A stretch of DNA of 64,000 nt from Micromonospora humi (GTDB lineage Bacteria; Actinomycetota; Actinomycetes; Mycobacteriales; Micromonosporaceae): NCBI RefSeq assembly GCF_900090105.1, contig NZ_FMDM01000006.1, forward strand, positions 1 to 64,000, written 5' to 3'. The translations under genes were made by a program, and so were the position numbers. Below, one piece after another: positions 24,201 through 34,495 of the stretch. Numbering within the stretch: the first letter of the stretch is position 1; each line of letters starts with the position of its first letter. The notes under the pieces are model-generated. The model searched no databases. It was not told the DNA's origin and saw nothing but the letters and a program-made list of their open reading frames with translations.

Positions 24201-26743
24201 TCCTGCGGCCCTCCCGACTCGGTGGCGGCCGGCAGCCGCAGCACCATGGTGAGACCGCCGCCGGGCGTGGTCTCCGGGGTGATGCTGCCACCCATCGCCT
24301 CGGCCAGCCCCCGCGACAGCGCCAGCCCGAGCCCCACCCCGGTCTGGTTGTCCCGGTCGCCGAGGCGCTGGAACGGCAGGAAGACGTGTTCCCACTGGTC
24401 CTCCGGGATGCCCGGGCCGGTGTCGATCACCCGCAGCTCGACCCGGCCGGCGTGGGCGCTGCCGGTGATCGTCGGCGGTCGGCCGGGTGGGCTGTGCCGC
24501 AGCGCGTTGGCGACGATGTTGACCAGCACCCGCTCCAGCAGGCCGGGGTCGGCCAGCGCGGCCGGCAGGTCCGGCGGGATGTCCGTGGTCACCTCGGCCG
24601 CCGCGGCGCCCAGCTCGTCCAGGGCCCGGGGTACGGCGTCCTCCAGCCCGATCGCGGTCGCGGTGACGCCCAGCGCGCCGGCCTGCAGCCGGCTCATGTC
24701 CAGCAGGTTCGCCACCAGCCGGCCCAGCCGGTCCAGCGACTCGTCGGCGGTGGCCAGCAGTTCCTCGGAGTCGTCGGCGTCGAACTCGACGTCGTGGCTG
24801 CGCAGGCTGCTCACCGCGGCCTTGGCCGAGGCCAGCGGCGTACGCAGGTCATGGCTGACGGCCGCGAGCAGCGCGGTCCGCATCCGGTCCGCGGCGGCGA
24901 GCGGGCGGGCGGTGGCCGCCTCCTCGGCCAGCCGCTCCTGGCGCAGCGCGACGGCGGCCTGGGCGGCGAACGCCTCGACCACCCGGCGGTCGGCGGCCTC
25001 CAGCCGCCGGCCGGCGAGCACCACGCTGAGCCGGTCGTCGACCGGCACCACGGTCTCGCCCGCGCTCGGGCTGCCGGGTGGCCGCTCGCCGACGCCGGCC
25101 ACCACCCGCCAGGCGGCCTCGTCGGCGGACCGGCCCGGCCGCCCCTCGGCCTCGGCGGCCAACTCCAGCACGCTGACCGCGCGCACCCCGAACGTCTCCC
25201 GGAGCCGGTCCAGCAGCGCCGGCAGGGGACGCGCGCCGCGCAGCACGCTGCCCGCGACGGTGGCCAGGGTCTGCGCGTCGGCGGACGCCCGCGCCGCCTC
25301 CCGGGTGCGCCGGGCCGCCACGTCGACCACCCCGCTCACCGCGACCGCGACGCCGACGAACACACCGAGCGCGAGCAGGTTGTCGGCCTCGGCGATGGTG
25401 AGCGTGCGGTAGGGCGGGGTGAAGTACCAGTTGAGCAGCAGCGAGCCGCCGAGCGCCGCGACCAGCGCCGGCCACAGCCCGCCGGCCAGCGCCACCCCGA
25501 CCACGCCGGCGAGGAAGAGCAGGATGTCGTTGGTCAGGGTGAGGTCGGGCAGCGTGCGCAGCAGCAGCGTGAGCAGCGGCATGCCGAGTACGGCGAGCGC
25601 GTACCCGAGCAGCCGGCGGCGGCGGGACAGCGCCGCCGGCACGGCCGCTCCCCGACGCCCGCGCCCCGCCTGCGGGTGGGTGACCAGGTGCACGTCGATC
25701 GCGCCGGAGAGCGCGGTGGTGGTGACGCCGACGCCGCGGGCGAGGACCTGGGCGAAGCGGCCCCGGCGGCTGGCGCCGAGCACGAGTTGGGTGGCGTTGA
25801 CGCCGCGCGCGAAGTCGAGCAGCGCCGCCGGGATGTCGGTGCCGAGGACCTGGTGGTAGGTGCCGCCGAGGCTCTCCACCAGCACCCGCTGCCGGGCGAG
25901 CTGGGCCGGGTCCGCGCCGGCCAGCCCGTCGCTGCGGGCCACGTGCACGGCGAGCAGGTCGGCGCCCTTGCTGCGGGCGGCGATGCGGGCCGCCCGGCGC
26001 ACCAGCGTGTCGCCCTCGGGGCCGCCGGTGAGCGCGACGACCACCCGTTCCCGCGCCTCCCACGTGTCGGAGATGCCCTGCTGGGCCCGGTACGCGTCGA
26101 GCTGCTCGTCGACCTTGTCGGCGAGCCAGAGCAGCGCCAGCTCGCGCAGCGCGGTGAGGTTGCCGACCCGGAAGTAGTTGCCCAACGCCGCGTCGATCTT
26201 GTCGGGCCGGTAGATGTTGCCGTGCGCCATCCGGCGGCGCAGCGCCTCCGGGGTCATGTCCACCAGCTCGACCTGCTCGGCGGCGCGGACGACCTGGTCC
26301 GGCACGGTCTCCCGCTGGGTGGTGCCGGTGATCTGCGCGACGACGTCGTTGAGCGACTCCAGGTGCTGCACGTTGACCGTGGAAAGCACGCTGATCCCGG
26401 CGTCGAGCAGTTCCTGGACGTCCCGCCAGCGCTTGTCGTGCCGGGAGCCGGGCACGTTGGTGTGCGCCAACTCGTCGACCACCACCACCTCGGGCCGGCG
26501 GGCCAGCACCGCGTCGAGGTCCATCTCGGTGAGGTCGACGCCCCGGTAGGTCACCGTCCGGCGCGGCACCACCTCCAGGCCCTCGACCATGGCGGCGGTG
26601 TGCGGCCGGCCGTGCGTCTCGACCAGCCCGACCACCACGTCGGTGCCGCGCTCGGCCCGGCGCTGGGCCTCTTCGAGCATCGCGTACGTCTTGCCGACAC
26701 CGGGGGCCGCCCCCAGGTAGATCCGCAGCTCACCCCTGCCCAC
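24197..26743 (-). CDS. kdpD: KdpD sensor histidine kinase
   Basis: An 848-residue KdpD with all expected parts: the N-terminal KdpD domain with Walker A GAAPGVGKT (11-19) and VVDELAHTNVPGSRH, a universal-stress-protein-like domain, four short membrane helices (about 375-490), a GAF-like region, the HisKA domain with His631 (SHDLRTPLAS) and an HATPase domain (NALRHSPPG, DTGPGIPED, GVGLGLAL). It senses potassium limitation and phosphorylates KdpE. It lies behind kdpC, separated by a hairpin, so it may be partly decoupled from the structural genes. Confidence 0.97.
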   Translation of the reverse strand: MGRGELRIYLGAAPGVGKTYAMLEEAQRRAERGTDVVVGLVETHGRPHTAAMVEGLEVVPRRTVTYRGVDLTEMDLDAVLARRPEVVVVDELAHTNVPGSRHDKRWRDVQELLDAGISVLSTVNVQHLESLNDVVAQITGTTQRETVPDQVVRAAEQVELVDMTPEALRRRMAHGNIYRPDKIDAALGNYFRVGNLTALRELALLWLADKVDEQLDAYRAQQGISDTWEARERVVVALTGGPEGDTLVRRAARIAARSKGADLLAVHVARSDGLAGADPAQLARQRVLVESLGGTYHQVLGTDIPAALLDFARGVNATQLVLGASRRGRFAQVLARGVGVTTTALSGAIDVHLVTHPQAGRGRRGAAVPAALSRRRRLLGYALAVLGMPLLTLLLRTLPDLTLTNDILLFLAGVVGVALAGGLWPALVAALGGSLLLNWYFTPPYRTLTIAEADNLLALGVFVGVAVAVSGVVDVAARRTREAARASADAQTLATVAGSVLRGARPLPALLDRLRETFGVRAVSVLELAAEAEGRPGRSADEAAWRVVAGVGERPPGSPSAGETVVPVDDRLSVVLAGRRLEAADRRVVEAFAAQAAVALRQERLAEEAATARPLAAADRMRTALLAAVSHDLRTPLASAKAAVSSLRSHDVEFDADDSEELLATADESLDRLGRLVANLLDMSRLQAGALGVTATAIGLEDAVPRALDELGAAAAEVTTDIPPDLPAALADPGLLERVLVNIVANALRHSPPGRPPTITGSAHAGRVELRVIDTGPGIPEDQWEHVFLPFQRLGDRDNQTGVGLGLALSRGLAEAMGGSITPETTPGGGLTMVLRLPAATESGGPQE

Positions 26744-26767
26744 ACCTCATCCTCTCAGGAGAAAGGA

Positions 26768-26807
26768 GGGGGCCCCGCTTAACGCATTCGGTAGAGGCGG
26801 GGCCCCC
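26768..26807. terminator. Hairpin between kdpC and kdpD, GGGGCCCC/AACGCATTC family
   Basis: An 11-bp perfect stem (26768-26778 with 26797-26807) and an 18-base loop containing AACGCATTC. It shares stem core and loop sequence with the hairpin at 17579-17624. Here it sits inside a set of same-strand genes, where it may attenuate read-through from kdpFABC into kdpDE. Confidence 0.65.
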
Positions 26808-26825
26808 GGTTAACACCTGCCGGCG

Positions 26826-27707
26826 TCAGCGCGCCGGGAACTCCCGGTCCAGCGCCAGGTTGAGGTCCAGCACGTTCACGGCGGGCTCGCCCAGGAAACC
26901 GAGCGACCGGCCGGAGGTGTGCTCCTCGACCAACCGGCGGATCGCCGCCTGGTCCACCCCGCGCTCCCGCGCCACCCGGGCCACCTGGATCTCCGCGTAC
27001 GCCGGGGAGATGTGGGGGTCGAGGCCGCTGCCGCCGGCGGTGACCGCGTCGGCCGGCACGGCCGACCGCGCCGGCGCGTCCCCCCGGACCGGGGTGATCA
27101 GGCCGCCCTCGGCCACGTAGTCCCGGCCGGGTGTCGCCGGCTCCACCGGCACGCCCTGCCAGGTGGTGACGAACGGCGTCGCCGGCGCGGCCTGGTTGAC
27201 GCTGACCACCCGGGTGATCCTTCCGGTCAGGCCGTCGGTGCGGAACACGGCGAGCACCGCGCCCACCCCGTCCGGCGTGCAGTACGGCCGCCGCCCGTCC
27301 ACGCCGTCCAGCTCGCCGACCGCCTTGCTGCGCGCGCACACCTGGCTGAGCAGGCTCGCCGTGGATTCGGCCGGGTCGGCGGCGAGCGTGTCCACCACGC
27401 TCTCCGGGCCGAGGTTGCTGGCCGCGGTGGCGGTCGGGTCGTAGCCGTCGCCGGCGGCGGACGGGCGGGACTGGAAGTAGCGCGGCACGGGGTTGCCGTC
27501 CGCGTCGGTGAACGACTGCCCGATCAGCGAGCTGCCGACGGTCCGGCCGCCGACGGTGACCAGCGAGCCGTCCGCCCGGTCGTCGAGGCCGGGGAGCCGG
27601 CCCACGCCGACCAGGGCGAGCGGGTACGCCAGCCCGAGCAGCACGGTGAGGACGAGCACGGCACGCAGGGCGGCCAGATGCTGGGAGAGCCAACTGGGAA
27701 GGCGCAT
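26826..27707 (-). CDS. kdpC: Potassium-transporting ATPase subunit C
   Basis: A 293-residue KdpC: one N-terminal membrane helix (VLVLTVLLGLAYPLALVGV), then a periplasmic domain with SLIGQSFTD, YFQSRPS and the C-terminal family motif LVEEHTSGRSLGFLGEP. It is longer than the E. coli protein (about 190 residues) because of an insert between the SRPS motif and SGLDPHISP, common in actinobacteria. KdpC stabilises ATP binding by KdpB. Its ATG overlaps the kdpB stop by one base. Confidence 0.95.
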   Translation of the reverse strand: MRLPSWLSQHLAALRAVLVLTVLLGLAYPLALVGVGRLPGLDDRADGSLVTVGGRTVGSSLIGQSFTDADGNPVPRYFQSRPSAAGDGYDPTATAASNLGPESVVDTLAADPAESTASLLSQVCARSKAVGELDGVDGRRPYCTPDGVGAVLAVFRTDGLTGRITRVVSVNQAAPATPFVTTWQGVPVEPATPGRDYVAEGGLITPVRGDAPARSAVPADAVTAGGSGLDPHISPAYAEIQVARVARERGVDQAAIRRLVEEHTSGRSLGFLGEPAVNVLDLNLALDREFPAR

Positions 27708-29896
27708 CACGAGATCCCCGGAATGAACTGGACGAGCAGGTCGATGAGCTTGATGCCGACGAACGGCACCACGATGCCGCCGAGACCGTAGAGCCACAGG
27801 TTGCGGCTGAGCAGCTTCGAGGCGCTGGCCGGGCGGTAGCGCACGCCCCGCAGGGCCAGCGGGATCAACGCGACGATGACGATCGCGTTGAAGACGACCG
27901 CGGAGAGGATCGCCGACTCGGGGCTGGCCAGCCGCATCACGTTGAGCCGGTCCAGCGACGGGTAGATGCCGGCGAACATGGCCGGGATGATCGCGAAGTA
28001 CTTCGCGATGTCGTTGGCGATGCTGAACGTCGTCAACGCGCCCCGGGTGATCAGCAACTGCTTGCCGATCTCCACGATCTCGATCAGCTTGGTCGGGTCG
28101 GAGTCGAGGTCGACCATGTTGCCGGCCTCCTTCGCGGCCGACGTGCCGGTGTTCATGGCCACGCCGACGTCCGCCTGGGCCAGCGCGGGCGCGTCGTTGG
28201 TGCCGTCACCGGTCATCGCGACCAGCCGACCGCCCTCCTGCTCCTTGCGGATCAGGGCGAGCTTGTCCTCCGGCGTGGCCTCGGCGAGGAAGTCGTCCAC
28301 CCCGGCCTCGTCGGCGATGGCCTTCGCGGTGCGCGGGTTGTCCCCGGTGATCATCACGGTCCGGATGCCCATCCGGCGCATCTCGTCGAAGCGCTCCCGC
28401 ATGCCGGCCTTCACCACGTCCTTGAGGTGGATGACGCCCAGCGCCCGGGCCGGCTCGCCCGCCACTCGCTCGGCGACCACGAGCGGGGTGCCGCCGGTGC
28501 CGCTGATCGCGTCCACCAGCTCGCCGACCTGCTCGGTCGGGTGGCCGCCGTGTTCGCGTACCCACTTCATCACCGCGGCGGCGGCGCCCTTGCGGATCTG
28601 CCGGACCCCACCCTCGGCGTCCAGGTCGACGCCGCTCATCCGGGTCTGCGCGGTGAACGGCACGAACGTGGCGTGCGGGACGAGGCCGGGCTCGCGCTCG
28701 CGCAGCCCGTACTCGTTCTTGGCCAGCACCACCACCGAGCGCCCCTCGGGCGTCTCGTCGGCCAGGCTGGAGAGCTGTGCGGCGTCCGCGACGGTGGCCG
28801 CGTCCACGCCGGCCACCGGCAGGAACTCGGCGGCCTGCCGGTTGCCGAGGGTGATCGTGCCGGTCTTGTCCAGCAGCAGCGTGTTGACGTCGCCGGCCGC
28901 CTCGACCGCCCGGCCGCTCATCGCCAGCACGTTGCGCTGGACCAGGCGGTCCATGCCGGCGATGCCGATCGCGGAGAGCAGCGCGCCGATGGTGGTCGGG
29001 ATGAGGCAGACCAGCAGCGAGACCAGCACGATGCCGGTGACGCCGGAGTCGGTGATCGCCTGGGTGTCCGGCGCGGCGGCCTGCCAGCCCTTGGCGAAGA
29101 TCGCCAGCGGCTGGAGCGTGACCACCGCGAGCAGGAAGATGATCGTCAGCGCGGCCAGCAGGATGTTCAGCGCGATCTCGTTCGGCGTCTTCTGCCGGTT
29201 GGCGCCTTCGACCAGCGCGATCATCCGGTCGATGAAGCTCTCGCCCGGCTTCTGGGTGACCCGGACGACGATCCGGTCGGAGAGCACCCGGGTGCCGCCG
29301 GTGACCGCGCTGCGGTCGCCGCCGGACTCCCGGATGACCGGGGCCGACTCGCCGGTGATGGCCGACTCGTCGACGCTGGCGATGCCCTCGACCACGTCGC
29401 CGTCGGCGGGGATGATCTGCCCGGCCTCGACCAGCACGACGTCGCCCTGCCGCAGTTGCGGCGCGGGCACCGCCTCGTCGCGGTAGGCGTTGGCCGCCGC
29501 GCCCGGCGTCCAACCGAGCAGGCGGGTGGCGATGGTGTCCTGCTTGGCCCGCCGCAGCGTCGCGGCCTGGGCCTTGCCGCGCCCCTCGGCGACCGCCTCG
29601 GCCAGGTTGGCGAAGATCACGGTCAGCCACAGCCAGACGGTGATCGCCCAGGCGAAGACGGACGGGTCGGCCACCGCGAGCGCGGTGGTGAAGAGCGCGC
29701 CGATCTCGACGATCAGCATCACCGGGTTGCGCCACAGCGTGCGCGGGTCGAGCTTGCGCAGCGCGTCCGGCAGCGACGCGAGCAGCTGGCGCGGGTCGAG
29801 CAGTCCGCCACCGACCCGGCCGCCCGGGGCGGCCGGATCGCCGGTGGCCGGCGCCTCGGCGGTGTCGAGAAGTGCCGTCATGTCCTTGTCTCTCAT
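27707..29896 (-). CDS. kdpB: Potassium-transporting P-type ATPase subunit B
   Basis: The 729-residue catalytic subunit of the Kdp pump. TGES (181-184) is the actuator motif, the phosphorylated aspartate is Asp343 in DKTGT, and TGDGTND is visible in the P domain. Seven or so membrane helices are evident. ATP hydrolysis here drives potassium uptake through KdpA. The ATG at 29896 is chosen; a GTG at 29905 would overlap the kdpA stop and add three residues. It is translationally coupled on both sides. Confidence 0.97.
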   Translation of the reverse strand: MRDKDMTALLDTAEAPATGDPAAPGGRVGGGLLDPRQLLASLPDALRKLDPRTLWRNPVMLIVEIGALFTTALAVADPSVFAWAITVWLWLTVIFANLAEAVAEGRGKAQAATLRRAKQDTIATRLLGWTPGAAANAYRDEAVPAPQLRQGDVVLVEAGQIIPADGDVVEGIASVDESAITGESAPVIRESGGDRSAVTGGTRVLSDRIVVRVTQKPGESFIDRMIALVEGANRQKTPNEIALNILLAALTIIFLLAVVTLQPLAIFAKGWQAAAPDTQAITDSGVTGIVLVSLLVCLIPTTIGALLSAIGIAGMDRLVQRNVLAMSGRAVEAAGDVNTLLLDKTGTITLGNRQAAEFLPVAGVDAATVADAAQLSSLADETPEGRSVVVLAKNEYGLREREPGLVPHATFVPFTAQTRMSGVDLDAEGGVRQIRKGAAAAVMKWVREHGGHPTEQVGELVDAISGTGGTPLVVAERVAGEPARALGVIHLKDVVKAGMRERFDEMRRMGIRTVMITGDNPRTAKAIADEAGVDDFLAEATPEDKLALIRKEQEGGRLVAMTGDGTNDAPALAQADVGVAMNTGTSAAKEAGNMVDLDSDPTKLIEIVEIGKQLLITRGALTTFSIANDIAKYFAIIPAMFAGIYPSLDRLNVMRLASPESAILSAVVFNAIVIVALIPLALRGVRYRPASASKLLSRNLWLYGLGGIVVPFVGIKLIDLLVQFIPGIS

Positions 29897-29901
29897 GGTG
29901 G

Positions 29902-31557
29902 TCACAGCCCTTCGGCCAGCGGGCCGAGCGCGAGCGCGGGCAGGAAGGTGAGCGCGACGAGGACCACCGTGACGCCGACGACCATGCCGACGAAGAGCGG
30001 CTTGTGGGTCGGCAGGGTGCCCTCGGACGCGGGGGTGGGCTGCTGGCGGGCCAGCGAGCCGGCCAGCGCGAGCACGAAGATGATCGGCAGGAACCGGCCG
30101 AGCAGCATGCACAGCCCCAGCGCGATGTTCCACCACTGCGTGTTCACGGTGATGCCGGCGAACGCCGAACCGTTGTTGTTGCTCGCCGAGGTGAACGCGT
30201 AGAGCACCTCGGAGAGCCCGTGCGGCCCGGTGTTGAGCGCGGTCGAGGCGTTGCCGGTGGCGAACGCGGCGGCGGTGCCGGTGAGCACCAACGCCGGCGT
30301 GATCAGGAAGTACATCGAGGCGAACTTGATCTCGCGAGCCCCGATCTTCTTGCCCAGGTACTCCGGCGTGCGGCCGACCATCAGGCCGGCGACGAAGACC
30401 GTGATCACCGCGAGGATCAGCAGCCCGTAGAGGCCGGCGCCGACGCCGCCCGGCGCGACCTCGCCGAGCATCATGTTGCCCAGCGTCATCATTCCGCCCA
30501 GCGCGGTGTACGAGTCGTGGAACGAGTTGACCGCGCCGGTCGAGGTGAGCGTGGTGGCCGCCGCGAAGGTGGCCGAGTTCGACACGTCGAACCGCACCTC
30601 CTTGCCCTCCATCGCCGCGCCGACCGCCTGCGGCACCGTGCCGTGGCCGGCCAGCTCGAAGACGTTGGTCAGGGTGATGCTGGCCAGCGCGAGGATCGCC
30701 ATCACCGCGGCGATCGCGTAGCCCTGCCGGTTCTGCCCGACCATCCGGCCGAAGACCCGGGGCAGGCTGAACGGGATCACCAGGATCAGGAAGATCTCCA
30801 GCCAGTTCGTCCACGCGGTCGGGTTCTCGAACGGGTGGGCGCTGTTGGCGTTGTAGAAGCCGCCGCCGTTGGTGCCGAGTTCCTTGATCACTTCCTGCCC
30901 GGCCACCGGTCCACCGGTGATCGTCTGGCCGCCGCCGGTCAGCGTGGTCACGTCGGTGCCGCCGGACAGGTTCTGCACCACCCCGCCGAGCATCAGCGCG
31001 AGCGCGCCGAGCACCGCGATCGGCAGCAGGATCCGCAGCGTGACGCGGACCAGGTCGACCCAGAAGTTGCCCAGCTCGCCGGTGCGGCTGCGGGCGAAGC
31101 CCCGGACCAGCGCCACCGCGACGGCGATGCCGACCGCGGCGGAGACGAAGTTCTGCACCGCCAGGCCGGCCATCTGCACCAGGTGGCCCATGGTCGACTC
31201 ACCCGAATACCACTGCCAGTTCGTGTTGGTCACGAACGACACGGCCGTGTTCCAGGCGCCGTGCGGCACCACAGGGTCGAAGCCCAGCGACAGCCACAGG
31301 TGGTTCTGCAGCCGCTGCAACGCGTAGAGGAACAGCAGGGAGACGGCCGAGAAGGCGAGCACGCTGCGGACGTAGACGCCCCAGGTCTGCTCGGCGGCCG
31401 GGTCGACCCCGACCAGGCGGTAGATCCCCCGCTCGACCCGGGACGACCGGGTCCCGGTGACCACCCGGAACATGTGGTCACCGAACGGTTTGTGGACGGC
31501 GACCAGCGCCACCACCAGCGACAGCACGAACAGCACCCCGGCTGTGGTCATGCTCAT
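29902..31557 (-). CDS. kdpA: Potassium-transporting ATPase subunit A
   Basis: The 551-residue potassium channel-like subunit with about ten membrane segments. The repeated pore-loop signatures are visible: [51 protein letters not shown] and [13 protein letters not shown]. It binds and conducts K+ for KdpB. The ATG at 31557 overlaps the kdpF stop (TGATG). Confidence 0.97.
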   Translation of the reverse strand: MSMTTAGVLFVLSLVVALVAVHKPFGDHMFRVVTGTRSSRVERGIYRLVGVDPAAEQTWGVYVRSVLAFSAVSLLFLYALQRLQNHLWLSLGFDPVVPHGAWNTAVSFVTNTNWQWYSGESTMGHLVQMAGLAVQNFVSAAVGIAVAVALVRGFARSRTGELGNFWVDLVRVTLRILLPIAVLGALALMLGGVVQNLSGGTDVTTLTGGGQTITGGPVAGQEVIKELGTNGGGFYNANSAHPFENPTAWTNWLEIFLILVIPFSLPRVFGRMVGQNRQGYAIAAVMAILALASITLTNVFELAGHGTVPQAVGAAMEGKEVRFDVSNSATFAAATTLTSTGAVNSFHDSYTALGGMMTLGNMMLGEVAPGGVGAGLYGLLILAVITVFVAGLMVGRTPEYLGKKIGAREIKFASMYFLITPALVLTGTAAAFATGNASTALNTGPHGLSEVLYAFTSASNNNGSAFAGITVNTQWWNIALGLCMLLGRFLPIIFVLALAGSLARQQPTPASEGTLPTHKPLFVGMVVGVTVVLVALTFLPALALGPLAEGL

Positions 31558-31646
31558 CAGAAACGCTCCGGGAACAGCAGGGCGACGACCAGGAACACGC
31601 CCAGCCCGATCGCCAGCACCAGGCCGACGGCGTTGACGGCGCTCAC
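31557..31646 (-). CDS. kdpF: KdpF, 29-residue subunit
   Basis: A single hydrophobic helix ([20 protein letters not shown]) followed by PERF at the C-terminus, the usual KdpF layout. KdpF stabilises the KdpABC complex in the membrane. The GTG start overlaps the stop of an even smaller upstream gene, and its own stop overlaps the kdpA start. Confidence 0.88.
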   Translation of the reverse strand: MSAVNAVGLVLAIGLGVFLVVALLFPERF

Positions 31647-31726
31647 CGCTTCTCCACACCCCTCACCACGAGGGCGAGAGCCGCGAACAGCCCCACCGTC
31701 AGCAACACGAACAGCACGTCAGACAC
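31643..31726 (-). CDS. 27-residue membrane peptide at the head of the kdp operon
   Basis: GTG at 31726 preceded by AGGAGAGG opens a 27-codon frame coding a single hydrophobic helix ([19 protein letters not shown]) with a basic tail ending VEKR. It overlaps kdpF by GTGA, so all genes to kdpC are coupled. It is not KdpF itself but resembles it in size and layout. The strong ribosome site and coupling argue that it is translated. Function unknown; it may be an extra small subunit or regulator of the pump. Confidence 0.65.
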   Translation of the reverse strand: MSDVLFVLLTVGLFAALALVVRGVEKR

Positions 31727-31893
31727 GGCTGACCTCTCCTAGCGGAAGATGTCCTCGCGACCGCCTCCCGGTCGCGCCGGGCAATCAAAACGCCAGGTCG
31801 CGTCGACGGACAGGGGCTATAACGCGACCATCACGCCGGGCGTCGGTTTCTTCACGCGCCTTTCACGCCGCCCCCGGGTGAAGGTGAGGCCGG

Positions 31894-32259
31894 TCACGGC
31901 CGACGCGGACGCCACGAGGCGAGCAGCGGCGGCAGGCCGGGCGGAACACCGCAGGCGGCCCCACCTCCAACGCCCGGTCCGTACTGGTCCGGCCGGTCTC
32001 CCCAGCCGTCGCGCAGCGCCGGCAGCGCCGGCGGACGTCCGGCATGCTCCCGGCGGACCGTGCAGAGGTGGGTCCAGTCGGCGCCGAGATCGAAGACGTA
32101 CGCGAACGCGCGGTCCACCGCCCCGGCCAGCTGCGCGAACGTGTGCGCCGGACCGGCGGCGAAGACCCGACCCGGGCGCGGCCACCAGGTGCGGCCCCGC
32201 CCGGTCACCAGCTCCACCTCGATCGACAGCGACCTGTCAGCGGCCCGCTCAGGCCGCAC
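31894..32259 (-). CDS. Hypothetical protein, weakly pRiA4b ORF-3-like
   Basis: A 121-residue protein. The segment VFAAGPAHTFAQLAGAVDRAFAY followed by DLGADWTHLCTV recalls the conserved part of the plasmid pRiA4b ORF-3 / IS1096 passenger family, in which a short helix is followed by a W-x-x-x-HL-x-x-F motif. The remainder is Gly/Pro-rich. The GTG start at 32259 overlaps the end of the upstream membrane-protein gene, so the two are likely co-transcribed. Function unknown. The upstream 31738-31893 space in front of the kdp operon shows no clear gene. Confidence 0.5.
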   Translation of the reverse strand: MRPERAADRSLSIEVELVTGRGRTWWPRPGRVFAAGPAHTFAQLAGAVDRAFAYVFDLGADWTHLCTVRREHAGRPPALPALRDGWGDRPDQYGPGVGGGAACGVPPGLPPLLASWRPRRP

Positions 32260-32686
32260 GGCGCTCCTCGGCGCGCTCCGGCACAGTGATCACGGGCGCC
32301 GGACCGGGCACCCGGCGCAGCGGCGGGCGCGGCGCGTCGGGGTGGCCGGAGTTGATCGACCGGGCGTACCGGTAACCGGTGCCGAGCACCGCGGCGAAAC
32401 CGATCAGCACGGCGTGGGACCAGGCGTCGCCGGAGCCGGTCAGCTCCCCGAAGCGGTGGGCCAGGAAACCGACGAACGTCGCCGCGCCCAGCACGGTCAC
32501 CGCGGCCACCGCGCGCAGGTCGGCCACCACCGCGGCGTACGCCCCGACCGCGATCGCGATCAGCAGCACCCGGCCGGGCAGTTCTCCCGGCGCGAAGACC
32601 GCTGCCGCCACCAGGGCCGAGCCCACCACCAGCAGCACGCCGCCGGCCACCCGGATTCCGGTTTCCTGATCTCGTACCACAGCCAC
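32249..32686 (-). CDS. Small four-helix membrane protein of unknown function
   Basis: A 145-residue protein with four hydrophobic segments: GVLLVVGSALVAAAVF, VLLIAIAVGAYAAVVADL, AVTVLGAATFVGFLAH and AVLIGFAAVLGTGYRYA. It has a short Pro/Arg-rich C-terminal tail. I chose the GTG at 32686 because GGAGG lies 7 bases before it. It overlaps the next gene by 11 bp. The family is not recognised beyond being a small actinobacterial membrane protein. Confidence 0.65.
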   Translation of the reverse strand: MAVVRDQETGIRVAGGVLLVVGSALVAAAVFAPGELPGRVLLIAIAVGAYAAVVADLRAVAAVTVLGAATFVGFLAHRFGELTGSGDAWSHAVLIGFAAVLGTGYRYARSINSGHPDAPRPPLRRVPGPAPVITVPERAEERRAA

Positions 32687-32830
32687 GACATGCCTCCGGC
32701 GAACCGACCGCGGGCTCGAAATGCCCGCACTGGCAGCCATACCAGCCGGGCCGGCGGTCCACCGTCGACACCTTTGACGCATCCGCTACGCGGAGCCGGA
32801 CCGTTTTCACGTCGCCTTGACGCGCCCGCG

Positions 32831-34042
32831 TCAGGCGTCGGGACGGGCCGCGCCCGAGCCGGCGCGTTCGCCGGACCGGGGTGGGTCGAGCGGGCCGAAG
32901 GCCGAGCGCACCAACCGGTTCGCCTCGTCCTGGTCGACGTCCGTGGCGACCAGCAGGTCGCTTGCCGTGGTGCGTACCTGGGCCACCACGACGGCGCCGG
33001 AGAAGTCCACCCCGGCCCGGTAGGCGCGGCCGGCCCCCGCGACGGCCCGCAGCGCGGACTCGCGGCACCGGGCCGGCTCCGGCGCGCCGCGGGCGAACTC
33101 CTTCCGCAACGTCCGGGCCGCCTCGGCCAGCGCCGACACCGCGGCGGGCATGTCGTCCGGCACCCGCTCCCCGTCGGCGATCAGGGTGACCGCCCGCCGG
33201 ATCAGCGTGCCGCTGTTCCGCATCGCCCGGTCCACCGGCTCGACCGCCTTGGCGTACCGGCCGAGCGGCCCCTCCCGGGCGGTCCAGTAGACCGGGGAGA
33301 GCGTGGCGGCCTCCCGGGCACCCTGCGCCGCCTCACCGAACGAGCCCATCTCCGCCTTGTTGTCCCGCAGGCGGTCGCGGGCGAGCCGGGCCGCCTCGGC
33401 GTCCCGCTCACGCAGCGCGACCGCCGTGCGGTCCAACTGGTCGGCGAGCAGGTCGAGCGCCGGGCCGGCCGCCCGGTTGATGATCCGCAACGGGTTCAGC
33501 GGCAACAGCAGGGCGGTCACCAGCAGCGTCGCCCCGCCGCCGATCAGCGCGTCGATCACCCGGTGCGCCTCGAGATCCGGCACGGACGGCGTGAGCGTCC
33601 CGATCAGCACCGCCGTCGCGCCGGCCTGCACCACCAGCGCCGGGCTCCGGCCGACGAACGCCGCCACCACCACGGCCAGCGCCACGATGACGCCGAGCTG
33701 CCACGCACCGACCCCGACCAGGCGGATCAGCAGGTCACCGATCAGGATGCCGACGGCCACCCCGACCACCAGTTCGACGGTACGGCGCAGCCGTTGCCCC
33801 ACCGAGGCGGCGAGCGCCACCACCGCCGAGATCGGGGCGAAGACCGGTTGGGCGATGTGCAGCAACGAGTCCGCTACCCACCAGGAGAGACCCGCGGCGA
33901 CCCCGGCCTGCGCGGCCAGCCCGACGCCTGCGCGTACCCGGCCGAACCGGTCCCTGAGCAGTGCCGGCACGGAGCGCAACCGGCCGGCGAAGCCCTGCCC
34001 GGCGGCCCGCCCGCCGTCCCCGCCCGTCCCCGCACCGGCCAC
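32831..34042 (-). CDS. FUSC/aromatic-acid-exporter-like membrane protein
   Basis: A 403-residue protein with about six membrane helices in its first 180 residues, grouped like the FUSC/ArAE family (ISAVVALAASVGQRLRRTVELVVGVAVG is the typical segment). A long helical cytoplasmic domain with coiled-coil character follows. Relatives are proton-driven exporters of aromatic acids or membrane proteins of unknown role. The C-terminal tail is short and charged. The transported compound is not known. Confidence 0.78.
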   Translation of the reverse strand: MAGAGTGGDGGRAAGQGFAGRLRSVPALLRDRFGRVRAGVGLAAQAGVAAGLSWWVADSLLHIAQPVFAPISAVVALAASVGQRLRRTVELVVGVAVGILIGDLLIRLVGVGAWQLGVIVALAVVVAAFVGRSPALVVQAGATAVLIGTLTPSVPDLEAHRVIDALIGGGATLLVTALLLPLNPLRIINRAAGPALDLLADQLDRTAVALRERDAEAARLARDRLRDNKAEMGSFGEAAQGAREAATLSPVYWTAREGPLGRYAKAVEPVDRAMRNSGTLIRRAVTLIADGERVPDDMPAAVSALAEAARTLRKEFARGAPEPARCRESALRAVAGAGRAYRAGVDFSGAVVVAQVRTTASDLLVATDVDQDEANRLVRSAFGPLDPPRSGERAGSGAARPDA

Positions 34043-34209
34043 GGCCGCGCCTACCCGCTTCCCGGCGGGCCATTCCTCGACCGTCGCGGCCCGGTGGGCC
34101 GGTCTCGGGCGTGCGGACGCGACCTACGGCGCCGGGAACCGCGGGAAATCGCCGGTGACCTGGGCGACCGTGCCGTGACCGGCGGTCGTGCTCGACCGCC
34201 GGCCCGGGT

Positions 34210-34428
34210 TCAGCGGGGCATCTCCCGCCAGCCGGTGCCGCTCGACCGCCAGGCGCCGGCGAGGATGCTCGCCGAGACGCGGCTCGGGCACTGCTGGATC
34301 TTCGACCGGCCGGCGGCGCCGCCGATCTGGGCCTGGACCTGCCACTGCTGCCCGTCGGTGCAGATGTAGACGTCGCGGCGCCCGCGAGGGATGTTGACGC
34401 CGTTCCACCAATGTTCCTCCACGACCAT
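34210..34428 (-). CDS. Conserved-looking hypothetical protein
   Basis: A 72-residue protein starting MVVEEHWWNG with a beta-strand-rich middle (RRDVYICTDGQQWQVQAQ) and two cysteines. Composition is ordinary for a folded protein: it contains Trp, Tyr, Cys and Ile and no repetitive Arg/Pro runs. No family is recognised. It is a lone gene between the exporter-like gene and the esterase, on the same strand. Confidence 0.5.
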   Translation of the reverse strand: MVVEEHWWNGVNIPRGRRDVYICTDGQQWQVQAQIGGAAGRSKIQQCPSRVSASILAGAWRSSGTGWREMPR

Positions 34429-34453
34429 GAGGTGACCGTACCGTAGGTGACCC

Positions 34454-34486
34454 GGTCCGGCCCAGACCCGCAGGCCGGGCCGGACC
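34454..34486. terminator. Hairpin downstream of the esterase gene
   Basis: A 10-bp perfect stem (34454-34463 with 34477-34486) and a 13-base loop, starting 9 bp after the stop of the esterase on the minus strand. Likely a factor-independent terminator without a T-run. Confidence 0.55.
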
Positions 34487-34495
34487 TCGGCGGGC

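Noticed and set aside
31738..31893. A ydaO-type riboswitch or KdpE site upstream of kdp
   Set aside because: None of the ydaO core words occur. KdpE sites cannot be told by eye in such GC-rich DNA.
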